Shown here: positions 33,731-43,444 of the stretch, one piece after another
Position numbering within the stretch: position 1 is the stretch's first letter
How the letters are laid out: every line of letters begins with the position of its first letter
NCBI RefSeq assembly: GCF_012844455.2
Contig: NZ_JABBCQ020000011.1
Coordinates: 105,390 to 169,389 of the forward strand
Direction: 5' to 3'
DNA: 64,000 nt
Source: Comamonas suwonensis
Lineage (GTDB): Bacteria; Pseudomonadota; Gammaproteobacteria; Burkholderiales; Burkholderiaceae_C
Program-made: the position numbers and the translations under genes
Notes under the pieces: model-generated
What the model was told of the DNA's origin: nothing
Databases searched by the model: none
Seen by the model: only the letters and a program-made list of their open reading frames with translations

Positions 33731-34870
33731 ATGAGTGTCGTGCTCGCCAAGCCGGGCAAACCGGTTCAATCGGTCACGCCGGTGCGTTGCGCGCCCGTTG
33801 CGGCATCGCGCTGGCGCACGCCATCCGGGCGGCTCAGCCGCAGCGCCGCGCTGCTGCTGGGCGCGGTGCTGGTGCTGCTGGCCATGGTCTGGGGGGCGGC
33901 CAGCGGTGCCTATGCGATTGCGCCCGCGCAGTTGCCAAGCATTGGCTGGGATGGTCTGCGCAGCCTGCTGGGCGGTGCAGTGCAGCAGGGGCCAGAGCAT
34001 CTGGTCTTTCTCAATATTCGTCTGCCGCGCCTGCTGATGGGCGTGGCCGCTGGCGCAGGTCTGGGGCTGGCCGGCGCGCTGATGCAGGGGCTGTTTCGCA
34101 ACCCGCTGGCAGACCCCGGCCTGATTGGCGTGAGCAGCGGCGCTGCGCTGGCGGCTGGCATCACCATCGTTCTGGGCGGCCTGTATCTGCCGTGGCTACC
34201 GCGCCATCTGGGCAGCTGGGCCCTGGTGGTCATGGCATTTGGCGGTGGCCTGGCCGTCACGGCGGTGGTCTATGTGCTAGGCCAGGTGCAGGGCACCACC
34301 CGCATCGGCCTGATGTTGCTGGCTGGCATTGCGATTAATGCGCTGGCTGGGGCCGGGTTGGGCTTTTTGAGCTTTATTTCGACCGACGAGCAACTGCGCA
34401 ATCTGCAGATGTGGCTGCTGGGAAGTCTGGGCGCATCGCGCTGGAGTGCTGTGGGCTTGGTCGGTTTTGCCGTCGCTTTAAGCACGCTGGCCGCGCTGGC
34501 GCTGGCAAGGCCTTTGAATGCGATTGCACTGGGCGAGGCGCAGGCCAATCTGCTGGGCGTGGCGGTTGAAAAGACCAAGCGCCGCACCGTGCTGGTGGCG
34601 GCGCTGGCTGTGGGCGCGGTAACGGCGACCACCGGCATCATCGGCTTTATCGGCCTTGTCGCACCGCACTGGGTGCGGCTGATTGCCGGGCCAGATCACC
34701 GTGTGGTACTGCCGGGCTCGGCTCTGCTGGGGGCGGCGCTGGTGGTCAGTGCAGATGCCGTGGCGCGCACCATCGTCAAACCGGCGGAGCTGCCGCTGGG
34801 CGTGCTCACCGCCTTTATCGGCGTGCCGCTATTTCTGGCCATGCTGCGCCAGTTCAGGAGCAAGGTATGA
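33731..34870 (+). CDS. hmuU: Heme ABC transporter permease (FecCD family)
   Basis: 379-residue inner-membrane permease with about ten helices. RLPRLLMGVAAGAGLGLAGA, MQGLFRNPLADPGLIGVSSG and GFIGLVAPHWVRLI are FecCD family hallmarks. The start at 33731 is one base after the hmuT stop and gives a cytoplasmic basic N-terminus; a longer frame to 33617 lies inside hmuT. It works as a dimer with two HmuV subunits and HmuT. Confidence 0.92.
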   Translation: MSVVLAKPGKPVQSVTPVRCAPVAASRWRTPSGRLSRSAALLLGAVLVLLAMVWGAASGAYAIAPAQLPSIGWDGLRSLLGGAVQQGPEHLVFLNIRLPRLLMGVAAGAGLGLAGALMQGLFRNPLADPGLIGVSSGAALAAGITIVLGGLYLPWLPRHLGSWALVVMAFGGGLAVTAVVYVLGQVQGTTRIGLMLLAGIAINALAGAGLGFLSFISTDEQLRNLQMWLLGSLGASRWSAVGLVGFAVALSTLAALALARPLNAIALGEAQANLLGVAVEKTKRRTVLVAALAVGAVTATTGIIGFIGLVAPHWVRLIAGPDHRVVLPGSALLGAALVVSADAVARTIVKPAELPLGVLTAFIGVPLFLAMLRQFRSKV

Positions 34871-35694
34871 GTGCCGTCTCGCAGATGGGTTCACAGATCG
34901 AATGCCGCAAGCTGGGTGTCGGCGTGGCCAAAGGCCCGCGTCTGGCCACGGTCGATGTGCAGATTCAGGCTGGGCGCTTTACCGCCATCCTCGGCCCCAA
35001 TGGTGCGGGCAAATCCACGCTGATGTCCATGCTGGTGGGTGAGCGCGCACCGCAGGCCGGGCAGGTGTTGCTGGACGGGGTGGAGCTGGCGAGCCACCCG
35101 GTTGAGCGACTGGCCCGCCGCCGCTCTGTCATGCCACAGGATTGCAGCGTGGCGTTTGACTTTACGGCGCAGGAAGTGGTGGAACTGGGGCGCTACCCGC
35201 ACCGCAACCAGCCCGGCGCTGAAGAAGCGCAAATTCCGGCCGAGGCCATGGCGCTGACGGGTGTTGACCATCTGGCCCAGCGCAGCATCAATACATTGTC
35301 GGGCGGCGAGCGGGCCCGCGCCCATTTGGCAAGGGCTTTGGCGCAAATCTGGCAGGCTCCTGCCGATGGTGCTGCACGCTGGCTATTGCTGGATGAACCC
35401 ACGGCTGCGCTTGATTTGGCCCACCAGCACCACGCCATGCGCCTGCTGCGCGATTGGGCCAGCGAGCGCGGTGTGGGCGTGGTAGCGGTCTTGCACGACT
35501 TGAACCTGGCCCTGCGCTATGCCGACGATGTGCTGGTGCTGGGCGGAGCCGCTGGCGTGAGCTGGGGCGCAACGCAAGAAGTGCTGCAGCCTGAGCTGAT
35601 TCAGCGTGTGTGGGATATGCAGTGCGACCCAGTGCGCAGCAGCGACGGTGCGCTGCAATATCTTTTTGTAGCGGGTAGCGCTATAGCTGCCTGA
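34867..35694 (+). CDS. hmuV: Heme ABC transporter ATP-binding protein
   Basis: 275-residue ATPase. Walker A is GPNGAGKSTL near residue 43, the signature motif LSGGERARAHLARAL near 140, and Walker B WLLLDEPTAALDLAHQ just after, with the switch histidine in VVAVLHDLN. The four-base overlap with hmuU (ATGA) gives coupled translation. The last codons run through sequence resembling a dispersed repeat (GTAGCGGGTAGCGCTATAGC), so the C-terminal GSAIAA may be of repeat origin. Confidence 0.93.
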   Translation: MSAVSQMGSQIECRKLGVGVAKGPRLATVDVQIQAGRFTAILGPNGAGKSTLMSMLVGERAPQAGQVLLDGVELASHPVERLARRRSVMPQDCSVAFDFTAQEVVELGRYPHRNQPGAEEAQIPAEAMALTGVDHLAQRSINTLSGGERARAHLARALAQIWQAPADGAARWLLLDEPTAALDLAHQHHAMRLLRDWASERGVGVVAVLHDLNLALRYADDVLVLGGAAGVSWGATQEVLQPELIQRVWDMQCDPVRSSDGALQYLFVAGSAIAA

Positions 35695-35773
35695 TACTTG
35701 AATGAAAAAACCGTGAATCTGAAGTCAGTCAAGCGCAGAGTGCTTCAGATTCAATAGCGAGAAATCAGAGTGC

Positions 35774-36034
35774 TCAATGCAGGTGCACGGTCAGTGCGAC
35801 CAGCTTGAGCACCAGCGGCCTGACCAATATCACGCAGCAGAACGCCACGGGCATGGCCAGCGCATAGGCGCTGAACACCCGCTGGACATAGCCGGCATTG
35901 AAGCCGCTGTTGGCGGCCACGATGGTGCAGCACATCAAAAACGCCATGATGCCCGCCATGTAAAACGCAAAAACAATCGGGGTGTAGCGCTTGTGCAGCT
36001 TCAATGTCGAGGCTTGAGATGAGGAAGAATTCAT
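35774..36034 (-). CDS. DUF2798 family small membrane protein
   Basis: 86 residues with two hydrophobic helices, VFAFYMAGIMAFLMCCTIVAA and the second around ALAMPVAFCCVILVRPLVLKLV, which is the DUF2798 layout. Function is unknown. The start at 36034 (MNSSSSQAS) is chosen over an upstream ATG at 36058 on length. It is divergent from a LysR regulator, its likely controller. Confidence 0.75.
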   Translation of the reverse strand: MNSSSSQASTLKLHKRYTPIVFAFYMAGIMAFLMCCTIVAANSGFNAGYVQRVFSAYALAMPVAFCCVILVRPLVLKLVALTVHLH

Positions 36035-36193
36035 GAGGTCCGTCAAGAGAGCATGCATCCAGATTCATAGCGGCCTGCGTCAGCCCGGAGAGGGCTTCAA
36101 TCTGAATGCAGTGTGGGGGAAAAGTTGGACTGTAAGCATCATCCCCGCAGGGCGGTAGAGGCCTGGAGCTTGTTTCACTCATAAGCTGAACTT

Positions 36194-36219
36194 TCGAATG
36201 AATTTACGGATACATTCGA
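36194..36219. promoter_or_regulatory. Candidate LysR-type operator
   Basis: Exact 7-bp dyad TCGAATG (36194-36200) / CATTCGA (36213-36219) separated by 12 bases, ending four bases before the lysR-type ATG. Position between a regulator and a divergent target is classical for LysR control. Confidence 0.5.
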
Positions 36220-36223
36220 TTCC

Positions 36224-37153
36224 ATGCCGAATCTGCGTGCCATCGAAACCTTTGTCAAAGCGCTGGAGGGCGGCTCTATCGCCTCGGCCGCGCGTCAGCT
36301 GGGCATTTCCCCTGCGGCTGCCAGTCAGAATATTGCGCGGCTGGAGCGGGAACTGGGCACGCGGCTCATTACCCGCACCACGCGCTCCATGGCACTGACC
36401 GAAGCCGGTGAGCGCTATCTGGCCCGCGTCGCCCCTGTCCTGGATGAGCTGGAAAAAGCCCAGTCTGACCTTTCACTGATTCATGGCGAGCTGCAAGGCC
36501 GTTTGCGCATTGCGTGCATGGCGGCTTTTGGCCGCCATGTGCTGGCGCCGCTGCTACCGGCCTTTGCTGCGCAGCATCCGAGGCTGGAGCTGGAACTGTT
36601 GATTACCGACCGCCATGTGGATGTGCTCAAGGAGGATGTGGACTTGAGCGTGCGCTATCGCGATGTGCTGGAGCCTGGCATGTCCGTGCGCCAGCTGGCA
36701 TCCGTGCCGCGCATTCTTTTTGCATCACCCCAGTATTTGCAGCAGCACGGCACGCCGCAGACAGCGCAAGAGCTGTTGCAACATGCCTGTCTGCTGTACC
36801 GGCGCGAGCGCGATGGTCGTTTGATGCGCTGGCCGTTTCAGCGCGATGGGCAGCGGGCCGATCCGCAGCAGCGCATTGCGCTGATTGGCAGCGATATCGA
36901 TGCACTGGTGGAATATGCGGTCGCGGGCGGCGGCATTACCTGGGCGGGGGACTTTATCGTGCACGAATATGTGCGTGACGGGCGGCTGGTGCCGCTGAGT
37001 CTCAAGCCGGGGCGCAAAGGGCAGCTGCAGTTTGCCGATGCGCCGCTGGACTTTTTTGCCTGCTTCAGAGATCGCCAGTATGTGCCCGCCAAGGTGAGGG
37101 CTCTGGTGGACTATCTTGTTAAGGCATTACCGCAGCGGCAGACGGATCTTTGA
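36224..37153 (+). CDS. LysR-family transcriptional regulator
   Basis: 309-residue regulator. An N-terminal winged helix-turn-helix reads FVKALEGGSIASAARQLGIS, PAAASQNIARLERELGTRL and ITRTTRSMALTEAGERYL, followed by a linker helix and a periplasmic-binding-like effector domain from about residue 90. It resembles the CrgA/DmlR branch. The divergent DUF2798 gene is the obvious target. Effector unknown. Confidence 0.93.
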   Translation: MPNLRAIETFVKALEGGSIASAARQLGISPAAASQNIARLERELGTRLITRTTRSMALTEAGERYLARVAPVLDELEKAQSDLSLIHGELQGRLRIACMAAFGRHVLAPLLPAFAAQHPRLELELLITDRHVDVLKEDVDLSVRYRDVLEPGMSVRQLASVPRILFASPQYLQQHGTPQTAQELLQHACLLYRRERDGRLMRWPFQRDGQRADPQQRIALIGSDIDALVEYAVAGGGITWAGDFIVHEYVRDGRLVPLSLKPGRKGQLQFADAPLDFFACFRDRQYVPAKVRALVDYLVKALPQRQTDL

Positions 37154-37227
37154 AATGGTTCATTGCCTTGACAACTGACGCGATCCAAGCAAGAGACACC
37201 GAGGAAGGGCCGCACCGCACCGAGGGT

Positions 37228-37286
37228 GTCGTCCCCCTCCGCGAAGCAGAGAGGGGGAAGGCGCGCAGCGCCTCAGGGGGCGCTTA
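37228..37286. repeat. Two-hairpin repeat after ppsR (copy A)
   Basis: GTCGTCCCCCTC ... GAGGGGG (stem of 7 bp) followed by GGCGC / GCGCC and CCTCAGGGGGCGCTTA. It abuts the ppsR stop codon and matches copy B at 55678-55740. Probably acts as transcript end of ppsR. Confidence 0.8.
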
Positions 37287-38105
37287 GTGACCGAGGTGTT
37301 GCGGCAGCACTTCCTGCAGGATGGTGGTGGCGATTTCTTCAATCGACTTGGTGGTGCTGGACAGCCACTCGATCCCACTGCGGCGCATCATGGCCTCGGC
37401 CTCGGCGACTTCGTAGCGGCAGTTTTGCAGGCTGGCGTACTTGGAGTCAGGGCGGCGCTCGTTGCGGATGCTGGACAGGCGCTCGGGCTGAATCGTCAGA
37501 CCAAACAGCTTTTTGCGGAAAGGCTCCAGCGCAGGCGGCAGTTGCTTGCGTTCAAAGTCTTCGGGGATCAGCGGGTAGTTCGCTACCTTCAGGCCAAACT
37601 GCATGGCCAGGTACAGGCTGGTGGGCGTCTTGCCCGAGCGGCTCACGCCCACCAGAATCACGTCCGCACCGGTGAGGTCGGTATGGGTCTGGCCGTCATC
37701 GTGGGCCAGCGTGTAGTTGATGGCCTCCATGCGCTCCAGATATTCCTTGCTCTCGCTGATATCGGCAAAGCGGCCCACGCGGTGCAACGACTTCTGGCCC
37801 AGCTCCACCTCCAGCGGGCGCACAAAGGTGCCGAACATGTCAAACAGCTTGCCCTTGCTATTGGCCTCCAGAAATTCCAGCATCTCCTGATTGACCAGCG
37901 TGGTGAAGATGATGGGCTTCTTGTTTTCCACATCCGCCACATGATTAATCTGGCGAACCGCTTGATGAATCTTGTCCATCGAGTCCACAAAAGGGATGCG
38001 AATCAGTCGAGGCTTGCTGTCGAACTGGGCCATGATGGCAGTCCCAAAGGTCTCAGCCGTGATGCCTGTGCCGTCAGAAATGACAAAAATCGTATGGGTA
38101 TGCAT
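37284..38105 (-). CDS. ppsR: PEP synthase regulatory kinase/phosphorylase
   Basis: 273-residue DUF299 protein that inactivates PEP synthase by ADP-dependent phosphorylation of a Thr next to its catalytic His and reactivates it with phosphate. Features are the N-terminal [15 protein letters not shown], the P-loop-like [19 protein letters not shown], and [10 protein letters not shown]. It is divergent from its target ppsA across 250 bp. The stop codon is built into a dispersed two-hairpin repeat. Confidence 0.94.
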   Translation of the reverse strand: MHTHTIFVISDGTGITAETFGTAIMAQFDSKPRLIRIPFVDSMDKIHQAVRQINHVADVENKKPIIFTTLVNQEMLEFLEANSKGKLFDMFGTFVRPLEVELGQKSLHRVGRFADISESKEYLERMEAINYTLAHDDGQTHTDLTGADVILVGVSRSGKTPTSLYLAMQFGLKVANYPLIPEDFERKQLPPALEPFRKKLFGLTIQPERLSSIRNERRPDSKYASLQNCRYEVAEAEAMMRRSGIEWLSSTTKSIEEIATTILQEVLPQHLGH

Positions 38106-38357
38106 GGTGCGCGCAGTGATTAGGTGGGGGCGGGGCTGGCAATGCCATTCCCTGAGCGGAGAAACAGGTTTGTGCCACGCGAGATGTCATGGCTAGGCCT
38201 ACAATTGCGCCCATTATTCCCAAATTCCCCCCATGCTCGTTGACGGTCAACATCCAGAACAGCAAAGCACTGCCTTGATGCAGCGTGGGTTCGCGTCGCC
38301 TGGCCATTCAGCCCAGGCCTCGCAAGCGTGCCGGTTTTTTACCTTTGGAGCTTTCCC

Positions 38358-40748
38358 ATGTCTCAACTGTTCGAAGCGACCGCATTAGTCGTTCCGTTTG
38401 AAAAACTGAGAATGACCGACGTTGAGTCGGTCGGCGGCAAAAACGCCTCGCTGGGCGAAATGATCTCGCAACTGCCTCAGGGCGTGCGCGTTCCTACCGG
38501 CTTTGCGACGACGGCTCATGCCTTCCGCGAATTCCTGGCCTTTGAAGGTCTGGCTGGCAAGATTTCCGCCAAGCTGGCTGCTCTGGATGTGGACGATGTC
38601 CGCGCTCTGGCCGCCGTGGGCGCTGAAATCCGCGCCATGGTGGAAAGCCAGCCTTTCCCCGCCGACCTGGAAGCGGCCATCCGCGCTGACTTCATCACGC
38701 TGCAAGCGGGAAACCCTGCCGCTTCGTTCGCAGTGCGCTCTTCCGCCACGGCAGAAGACTTGCCCGACGCATCGTTCGCCGGTCAGCAGGAAACCTTCCT
38801 GAACGTGGTGGGCATCGAAGACGTGCTGCACAAGATGAAGGAAGTGTTCGCGTCCCTGTACAACGACCGCGCTATCTCCTACCGCGTGCACAAGGGCTTT
38901 GAGCACGATGTGGTGGCGCTGTCCGCAGGCGTGCAGCGCATGGTCCGCTCCGACTTGGGCGCTGCCGGCGTGATGTTCACCATCGACACCGAGTCTGGCT
39001 TTGAAGACGTGGTGTTCATCACTTCCAGCTATGGTCTGGGTGAAACCGTGGTGCAGGGCGCTGTGAACCCTGACGAGTTCTACGTGCACAAGCCCATGCT
39101 GAAGGCTGGCAACAAGGCTTTGATTCGCCGTAATCTGGGCTCCAAGCTGATCCAGATGGTCTTCTCTTCGCCTGAAGAGAAAGCTGCCGACGGCAAGCTG
39201 GTCAAGACCACCGATGTGGCCCACGAACTGCGCAACCGTTACTCGCTGACCGACGCCGATGTCGAGCAACTGGCTCGCTACGCTCTGGTGATCGAAGAAC
39301 ACTACGGTCGTCCTATGGACATCGAGTGGGGCAAGGACGGCACCGACGGCCAGCTCTACATCCTGCAGGCACGCCCTGAAACCGTGAAGAGCCAGTCCAA
39401 GGGCCAAGCAGAGCTGCGCTACAAGCTCAAGAGCACCGGCACCGTACTGGCCGAAGGCCGCGCCATTGGTCAGAAGATTGGTACCGGCCCTGTGCGTCTG
39501 GTGTCCGACATCTCGCAGATGGATCAAGTGCAAGCTGGCGACGTGCTGGTGACCGACATGACAGACCCTAACTGGGAACCCGTCATGAAGAAGGCCTCCG
39601 CCATCGTCACCAACCGTGGCGGCCGTACCTGCCACGCTGCCATCATTGCGCGTGAACTGGGTATTCCTGCGGTTGTGGGTTGCGGCAACGCCACCGATCT
39701 GCTCAAGGCCGGCACTCTGGTGACCGTGTCTTGCTCGGAAGGCGACACCGGCAAGATCTATGACGGCGTGCTCGACACCGAAGTGACCGAGGTCAAGCGC
39801 GGTGAAATGCCTGCCATCAAGACCAAGATCATGATGAACGTGGGCAACCCCCAGCTGGCATTTGATTTTGCCCAGCTGCCTAATGAGGGCGTGGGTCTGG
39901 CCCGTGTTGAGTTCATCATCAACAACAATATCGGCGTGCACCCCAAGGCCATCTTGGACTACCCCGCTGTGGATGCCGACCTGAAGAAGGCCGTGGAATC
40001 CGTGGCCCGTGGTCACGCATCGCCCCGCGCTTTCTACGTGGACAAGGTAGCTGAAGGCGTGGCCACCATTGCCGCTGCTTTCTGGCCCAAGCCTGTGATC
40101 GTGCGCATGTCGGACTTCAAGTCCAACGAGTACCGCAAGCTCATCGGCGGCAGCCGCTACGAGCCCGAAGAAGAGAATCCCATGCTGGGCTTCCGTGGCG
40201 CTGCCCGCTACATCTCCAAGGAATTCGGCGAAGCGTTCAAGATGGAATGCGAAGCTCTGCACCGTGTGCGCGAAGACATGGGCCTTACGAATGTGCAGAT
40301 CATGATTCCTTTCGTGCGTACGCTGGGTCAGGCCAAGCGCGTGACCGAGCTGCTGGCTGAAAACGGTCTGAAGCGCGGCGAGAACGGCTTGAAGTTCATC
40401 ATGATGTGTGAAGTGCCTTCGAACGCCATTCTAGCGGACGAGTTCCTCGAGTACTTCGACGGCTTCTCCATCGGCTCCAACGATCTGACACAGCTGACAC
40501 TGGGTCTGGACCGTGACTCCGGTCTGGAGCTGCTGGCTGCTGACTTTGACGAACGCGACCCTGCCGTCAAGAAGATGCTGGAGCTGGCGATTGGTGCCTG
40601 TCTGAAGCAAGATAAGTATGTGGGCATCTGCGGTCAGGGCCCTTCGGATCACCCTGACTTCGCTCTGTGGCTGGCAGAAAAGGGTATCAAGTCGATTTCG
40701 CTGAACCCCGACAGCGTTGTTGCCACCTGGCAGCGTCTGGCTCAATAA
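38358..40748 (+). CDS. ppsA: Phosphoenolpyruvate synthase
   Basis: 796-residue enzyme making PEP from pyruvate and ATP for gluconeogenesis. Domains: ATP/pyruvate-binding N-terminal half (about 15-340) with [10 protein letters not shown] and [20 protein letters not shown]; swivelling phosphohistidine domain with H426 in [18 protein letters not shown], preceded by T424, the expected PpsR target; and a TIM-barrel with [22 protein letters not shown] and [13 protein letters not shown]. The ATG at 38358 follows TTTGGAGC; a start at 38328 adds ten atypical residues. TACAAT at 38200-38205 may be its -10 box, giving a leader of about 150 nt. Confidence 0.96.
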   Translation: MSQLFEATALVVPFEKLRMTDVESVGGKNASLGEMISQLPQGVRVPTGFATTAHAFREFLAFEGLAGKISAKLAALDVDDVRALAAVGAEIRAMVESQPFPADLEAAIRADFITLQAGNPAASFAVRSSATAEDLPDASFAGQQETFLNVVGIEDVLHKMKEVFASLYNDRAISYRVHKGFEHDVVALSAGVQRMVRSDLGAAGVMFTIDTESGFEDVVFITSSYGLGETVVQGAVNPDEFYVHKPMLKAGNKALIRRNLGSKLIQMVFSSPEEKAADGKLVKTTDVAHELRNRYSLTDADVEQLARYALVIEEHYGRPMDIEWGKDGTDGQLYILQARPETVKSQSKGQAELRYKLKSTGTVLAEGRAIGQKIGTGPVRLVSDISQMDQVQAGDVLVTDMTDPNWEPVMKKASAIVTNRGGRTCHAAIIARELGIPAVVGCGNATDLLKAGTLVTVSCSEGDTGKIYDGVLDTEVTEVKRGEMPAIKTKIMMNVGNPQLAFDFAQLPNEGVGLARVEFIINNNIGVHPKAILDYPAVDADLKKAVESVARGHASPRAFYVDKVAEGVATIAAAFWPKPVIVRMSDFKSNEYRKLIGGSRYEPEEENPMLGFRGAARYISKEFGEAFKMECEALHRVREDMGLTNVQIMIPFVRTLGQAKRVTELLAENGLKRGENGLKFIMMCEVPSNAILADEFLEYFDGFSIGSNDLTQLTLGLDRDSGLELLAADFDERDPAVKKMLELAIGACLKQDKYVGICGQGPSDHPDFALWLAEKGIKSISLNPDSVVATWQRLAQ

Positions 40749-40762
40749 GCCCCAGCATCGCC

Positions 40763-41173
40763 ATGCAGACGCACCACGCGCCTCAGCATGACGATGCCGT
40801 GTCGGATGCCTCTTTGCAGGCATTCGACGCTTTCGATGCATTGGGCAACCCGGTGGAAGTCACCTTCCCGCCGGACTTGCACGACACACACCACCTGAGA
40901 CTCAAGGCCTTATTGCTGACTGTCTGGGTGGTGTTTTCATTTGGCACCAGCTATTTCGCGCGTGATCTGCAGGCCCTGATGCCGGGCTGGTCGGCGGCTT
41001 ACTGGATGGCGGCCCAAGGGGCGGTCCTGATGTTCCTGCTCATCATCGTGGTCTATTGTGTGGCCATGGATTATTTTGAGCGCCAGCAAGCACGCGACGA
41101 GGCCCATCAAGCGATCAGTAGAGCGGCCGCTGATCACGACGCAACATCCTCCGCCACTGATTTACATGCCTGA
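40763..41173 (+). CDS. DUF4212 small subunit of a sodium:solute symporter
   Basis: 136 residues with two hydrophobic helices, LKALLLTVWVVFSFGTSYFA and a second around MAAQGAVLMFLLIIVVYCVAM, the DUF4212 pattern. Such proteins accompany VC_2705-type sodium:solute symporters as a small partner. The start at 40763 lies 15 bases after the ppsA stop; a longer frame lies inside ppsA. The stop overlaps the symporter start by eight bases. It is longer than many DUF4212 proteins because of a polar N-terminal extension. Confidence 0.88.
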   Translation: MQTHHAPQHDDAVSDASLQAFDAFDALGNPVEVTFPPDLHDTHHLRLKALLLTVWVVFSFGTSYFARDLQALMPGWSAAYWMAAQGAVLMFLLIIVVYCVAMDYFERQQARDEAHQAISRAAADHDATSSATDLHA

Positions 41174-43265
41174 GGGAGCGGCACTGAGCGGCGCCTATCA
41201 TTGGCGGCTGCATCGCATTCTTTTTCTCTATGTGCTGGGCGTGGCAGGCTTTGTGCTGACCATGCTCTGGGCCGAAGGGCGCGGCCTGTCACGCCACTGG
41301 ATCGGGCCCATTTTTCTGTTTTGCACTGTGATGGTGTATGCCGGCATTGGTGTCTACACACGCACCAGTGATGCCGAGGAATACTTTGTCGCCGGGCGGC
41401 GCATACCGGCTTTTTACAACGGCATGGCAGCGGCTGCGGACTGGATGAGCGCTGCATCGTTCATTAGCCTCTCTGGAGCGCTGTATTTGCAAGGTTTTTC
41501 GGGAGCAGGCACCCAACCCGGCGGCCTGGCTTATGTGCTAGGCTGGACGGGGGGCTTCTGCCTCGTCGGCATGCTGATTGCCCCCTATCTGAGGGCCATG
41601 AATCTCTACACCGTGCCTGACTTTTTTCAGGCCCGGTTTGGCGGACGCTGGCCGCGCATCATTGCCGCGCTGGCGGCCATTACCTGCTCGTTTACCTATG
41701 TGGTGGCGCAAATTTACGGTGTGGGCCTGATTGCCGCACGGCTGACGGGTGTGCAGTTTGAGATCGGCATCATGCTGGGGCTGGGCGGCGTATTGCTGTG
41801 CTCGTTTCTGGGCGGCATGCGTGCGATTACCTGGACGCAGGTGGCACAATACGTGGTGATCTTGCTGGCATTCATGCTGCCTGTGTCATGGCTGGCGTAT
41901 AAGCAATTGGGCAACCCTTTGGCGCCAGCAGCCTATACCCAGCAACTGGGCAAGATCGCCCAGCTGGAGCAGCAGTTGCTGGCCTCTGAAGCCGAGCAGT
42001 CTGTACTGGAGGCCTACCGCACCCGCGCACAGGTGCTGCAGGCCAAACTGCGCGATGTGCCCAATGTGCTGACGGCGGAGCGCCAGGCGCTGAGTGAGCA
42101 TATCCGCGAGCTGCGCACCAGCAGTGGCAATATCGGCGCCATCATGGCCGCCAGCCGCGAACTGGCGGCCATGCCCAAGGATGAAGCCGCCGCGCGTGAG
42201 CGCTGGACGCGTGAGCTGCGCGAGGCCTATGAAAGGGCCAAGCCGCTGGGCGGCATGCCGCTGCAAAGCCAGCCTTTTGCGGGTGACCCGCATGGCACGC
42301 CCGAGGAGCAGCAGACCTATGAACACAGTCGCCGCAACTTTCTGGCGCTGATGTTTTGCCTGATGGTGGGTACGGCCGGCCTGCCGCATTTGCTCACCCG
42401 CTATTACACGGTGCCTACGGTGTCGGCAGCGCGTAGCTCGGTGGCGTGGACGCTGTTCTTTATCGGCCTGCTATACCTGTGTGCGCCTGCGTTGGCAGTG
42501 CTGGTCAAGTACGAGGTGATGAACAACCTGGTCGGTGCGCACTTTGATGCCTTGCCCAACTGGATTGCCCAGTGGTCCCGGGTCGATGGATCACTGCTGG
42601 CGGTGGAAGACATCAACGGCGACGGCATTTTGCAGTTTGGCGAGATTCGCATGGGTGCCGACCTCATCATGCTGGTTACCCCCGAACTGGGCGGCATGCC
42701 CTATGTGCTCTCTGGCCTGGTGGCTGCTGGTGGGCTTGCGGCAGCACTATCCACGGCAGATGGTTTGCTGCTGACCATCAGCAACGCGCTGGTGCGGGAC
42801 CTGTATTTTCAGGAGCGCCAGCGTGTGGATACGGCCCGAAAACGCCGAGTCTTGCCTGAGCAGCGCGTGATTTTGTCCAAATTTGCGCTGATGCTGGTGG
42901 CGCTGTCTGCGGCCTTCGTGGCGGCGCGGCGCTCGTCAGATATTTTGCCCATGGTCTCGGCCTCGTTCTCGTTGGCGGCATCGGCCTTTGTGCCAGCCAT
43001 GGTGATGGGCATCTTCTGGCGCGGCACTACTAGGCGCGGGGCGGTGGCCGGCATGCTGCTGGGACTGGCTGTTACCGTGTATTACATGGTCACCCATGTG
43101 CAGGGCCTGCAAGGCGTGCTGCCAGCAGCTTTGCGTGCCGAGGCGCTGTGGTGGGGCATTCAGCCCATATCAGCAGGCGTGTTTGGTGTGCCTGCGGGCT
43201 TTGCCACGACGTTTCTGGTCAGCTGGTGGGAGCTGCGCCGTACCAAATCCATCTTGACTACTTAA
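41166..43265 (+). CDS. Sodium:solute symporter, VC_2705/ActP-like, with EF-hand-like loop
   Basis: 699-residue Na+-coupled importer, probably for acetate or a similar short carboxylate. DAEEYFVAGRRIPAFYNGMA, AADWMSAASFISLSG and SCSFTYVVAQIYG-like helices mark the family. Two unusual parts: a hydrophilic insert of about 140 residues (250-390), strongly helical, and DINGDGILQFGE at 482-493, a textbook 12-residue EF-hand calcium loop in a periplasmic or external segment. The start at 41166 overlaps the DUF4212 stop. Position just behind ppsA suits import of a gluconeogenic substrate. Substrate not proven. Confidence 0.88.
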   Translation: MPEGAALSGAYHWRLHRILFLYVLGVAGFVLTMLWAEGRGLSRHWIGPIFLFCTVMVYAGIGVYTRTSDAEEYFVAGRRIPAFYNGMAAAADWMSAASFISLSGALYLQGFSGAGTQPGGLAYVLGWTGGFCLVGMLIAPYLRAMNLYTVPDFFQARFGGRWPRIIAALAAITCSFTYVVAQIYGVGLIAARLTGVQFEIGIMLGLGGVLLCSFLGGMRAITWTQVAQYVVILLAFMLPVSWLAYKQLGNPLAPAAYTQQLGKIAQLEQQLLASEAEQSVLEAYRTRAQVLQAKLRDVPNVLTAERQALSEHIRELRTSSGNIGAIMAASRELAAMPKDEAAARERWTRELREAYERAKPLGGMPLQSQPFAGDPHGTPEEQQTYEHSRRNFLALMFCLMVGTAGLPHLLTRYYTVPTVSAARSSVAWTLFFIGLLYLCAPALAVLVKYEVMNNLVGAHFDALPNWIAQWSRVDGSLLAVEDINGDGILQFGEIRMGADLIMLVTPELGGMPYVLSGLVAAGGLAAALSTADGLLLTISNALVRDLYFQERQRVDTARKRRVLPEQRVILSKFALMLVALSAAFVAARRSSDILPMVSASFSLAASAFVPAMVMGIFWRGTTRRGAVAGMLLGLAVTVYYMVTHVQGLQGVLPAALRAEALWWGIQPISAGVFGVPAGFATTFLVSWWELRRTKSILTT

Positions 43266-43324
43266 ATTGATAGCTACTTGCGCTTGTATATATTGAGCTA
43301 GAGGCCTGTTTTAGATGAAATTTT
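43264..43324 (+). repeat. Dispersed TAGCTG-N18 repeat after the symporter
   Basis: AAATTGATAGCTACTTGCGC, with GAGCTAGAGGCCTGTTTTAGAT placed 18 nt after TAGCTA. It begins at the symporter stop codon. Confidence 0.75.
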
Positions 43325-43444
43325 GGCTCATCCATCCTGCCTGAGTTTGCAGGTAAACCCGCTTTGCAGCCTTTGTCATAGCTGCCACCCTGCTTTTCCA
43401 AGATCCCTGTTTTCAAGAACACAAGTAAAGAAGAGGCAAGGCGG

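Noticed and set aside
35640..35700. Further copy of the dispersed repeat at the hmuV end
   Set aside because: Only TAGCG- and GCGCTA-like fragments remain; too weak to list as a separate copy.
38385..40262. 625-residue open frame antisense to ppsA
   Set aside because: His-rich composition typical of an antisense shadow, with no recognisable domain; ppsA itself is beyond doubt.
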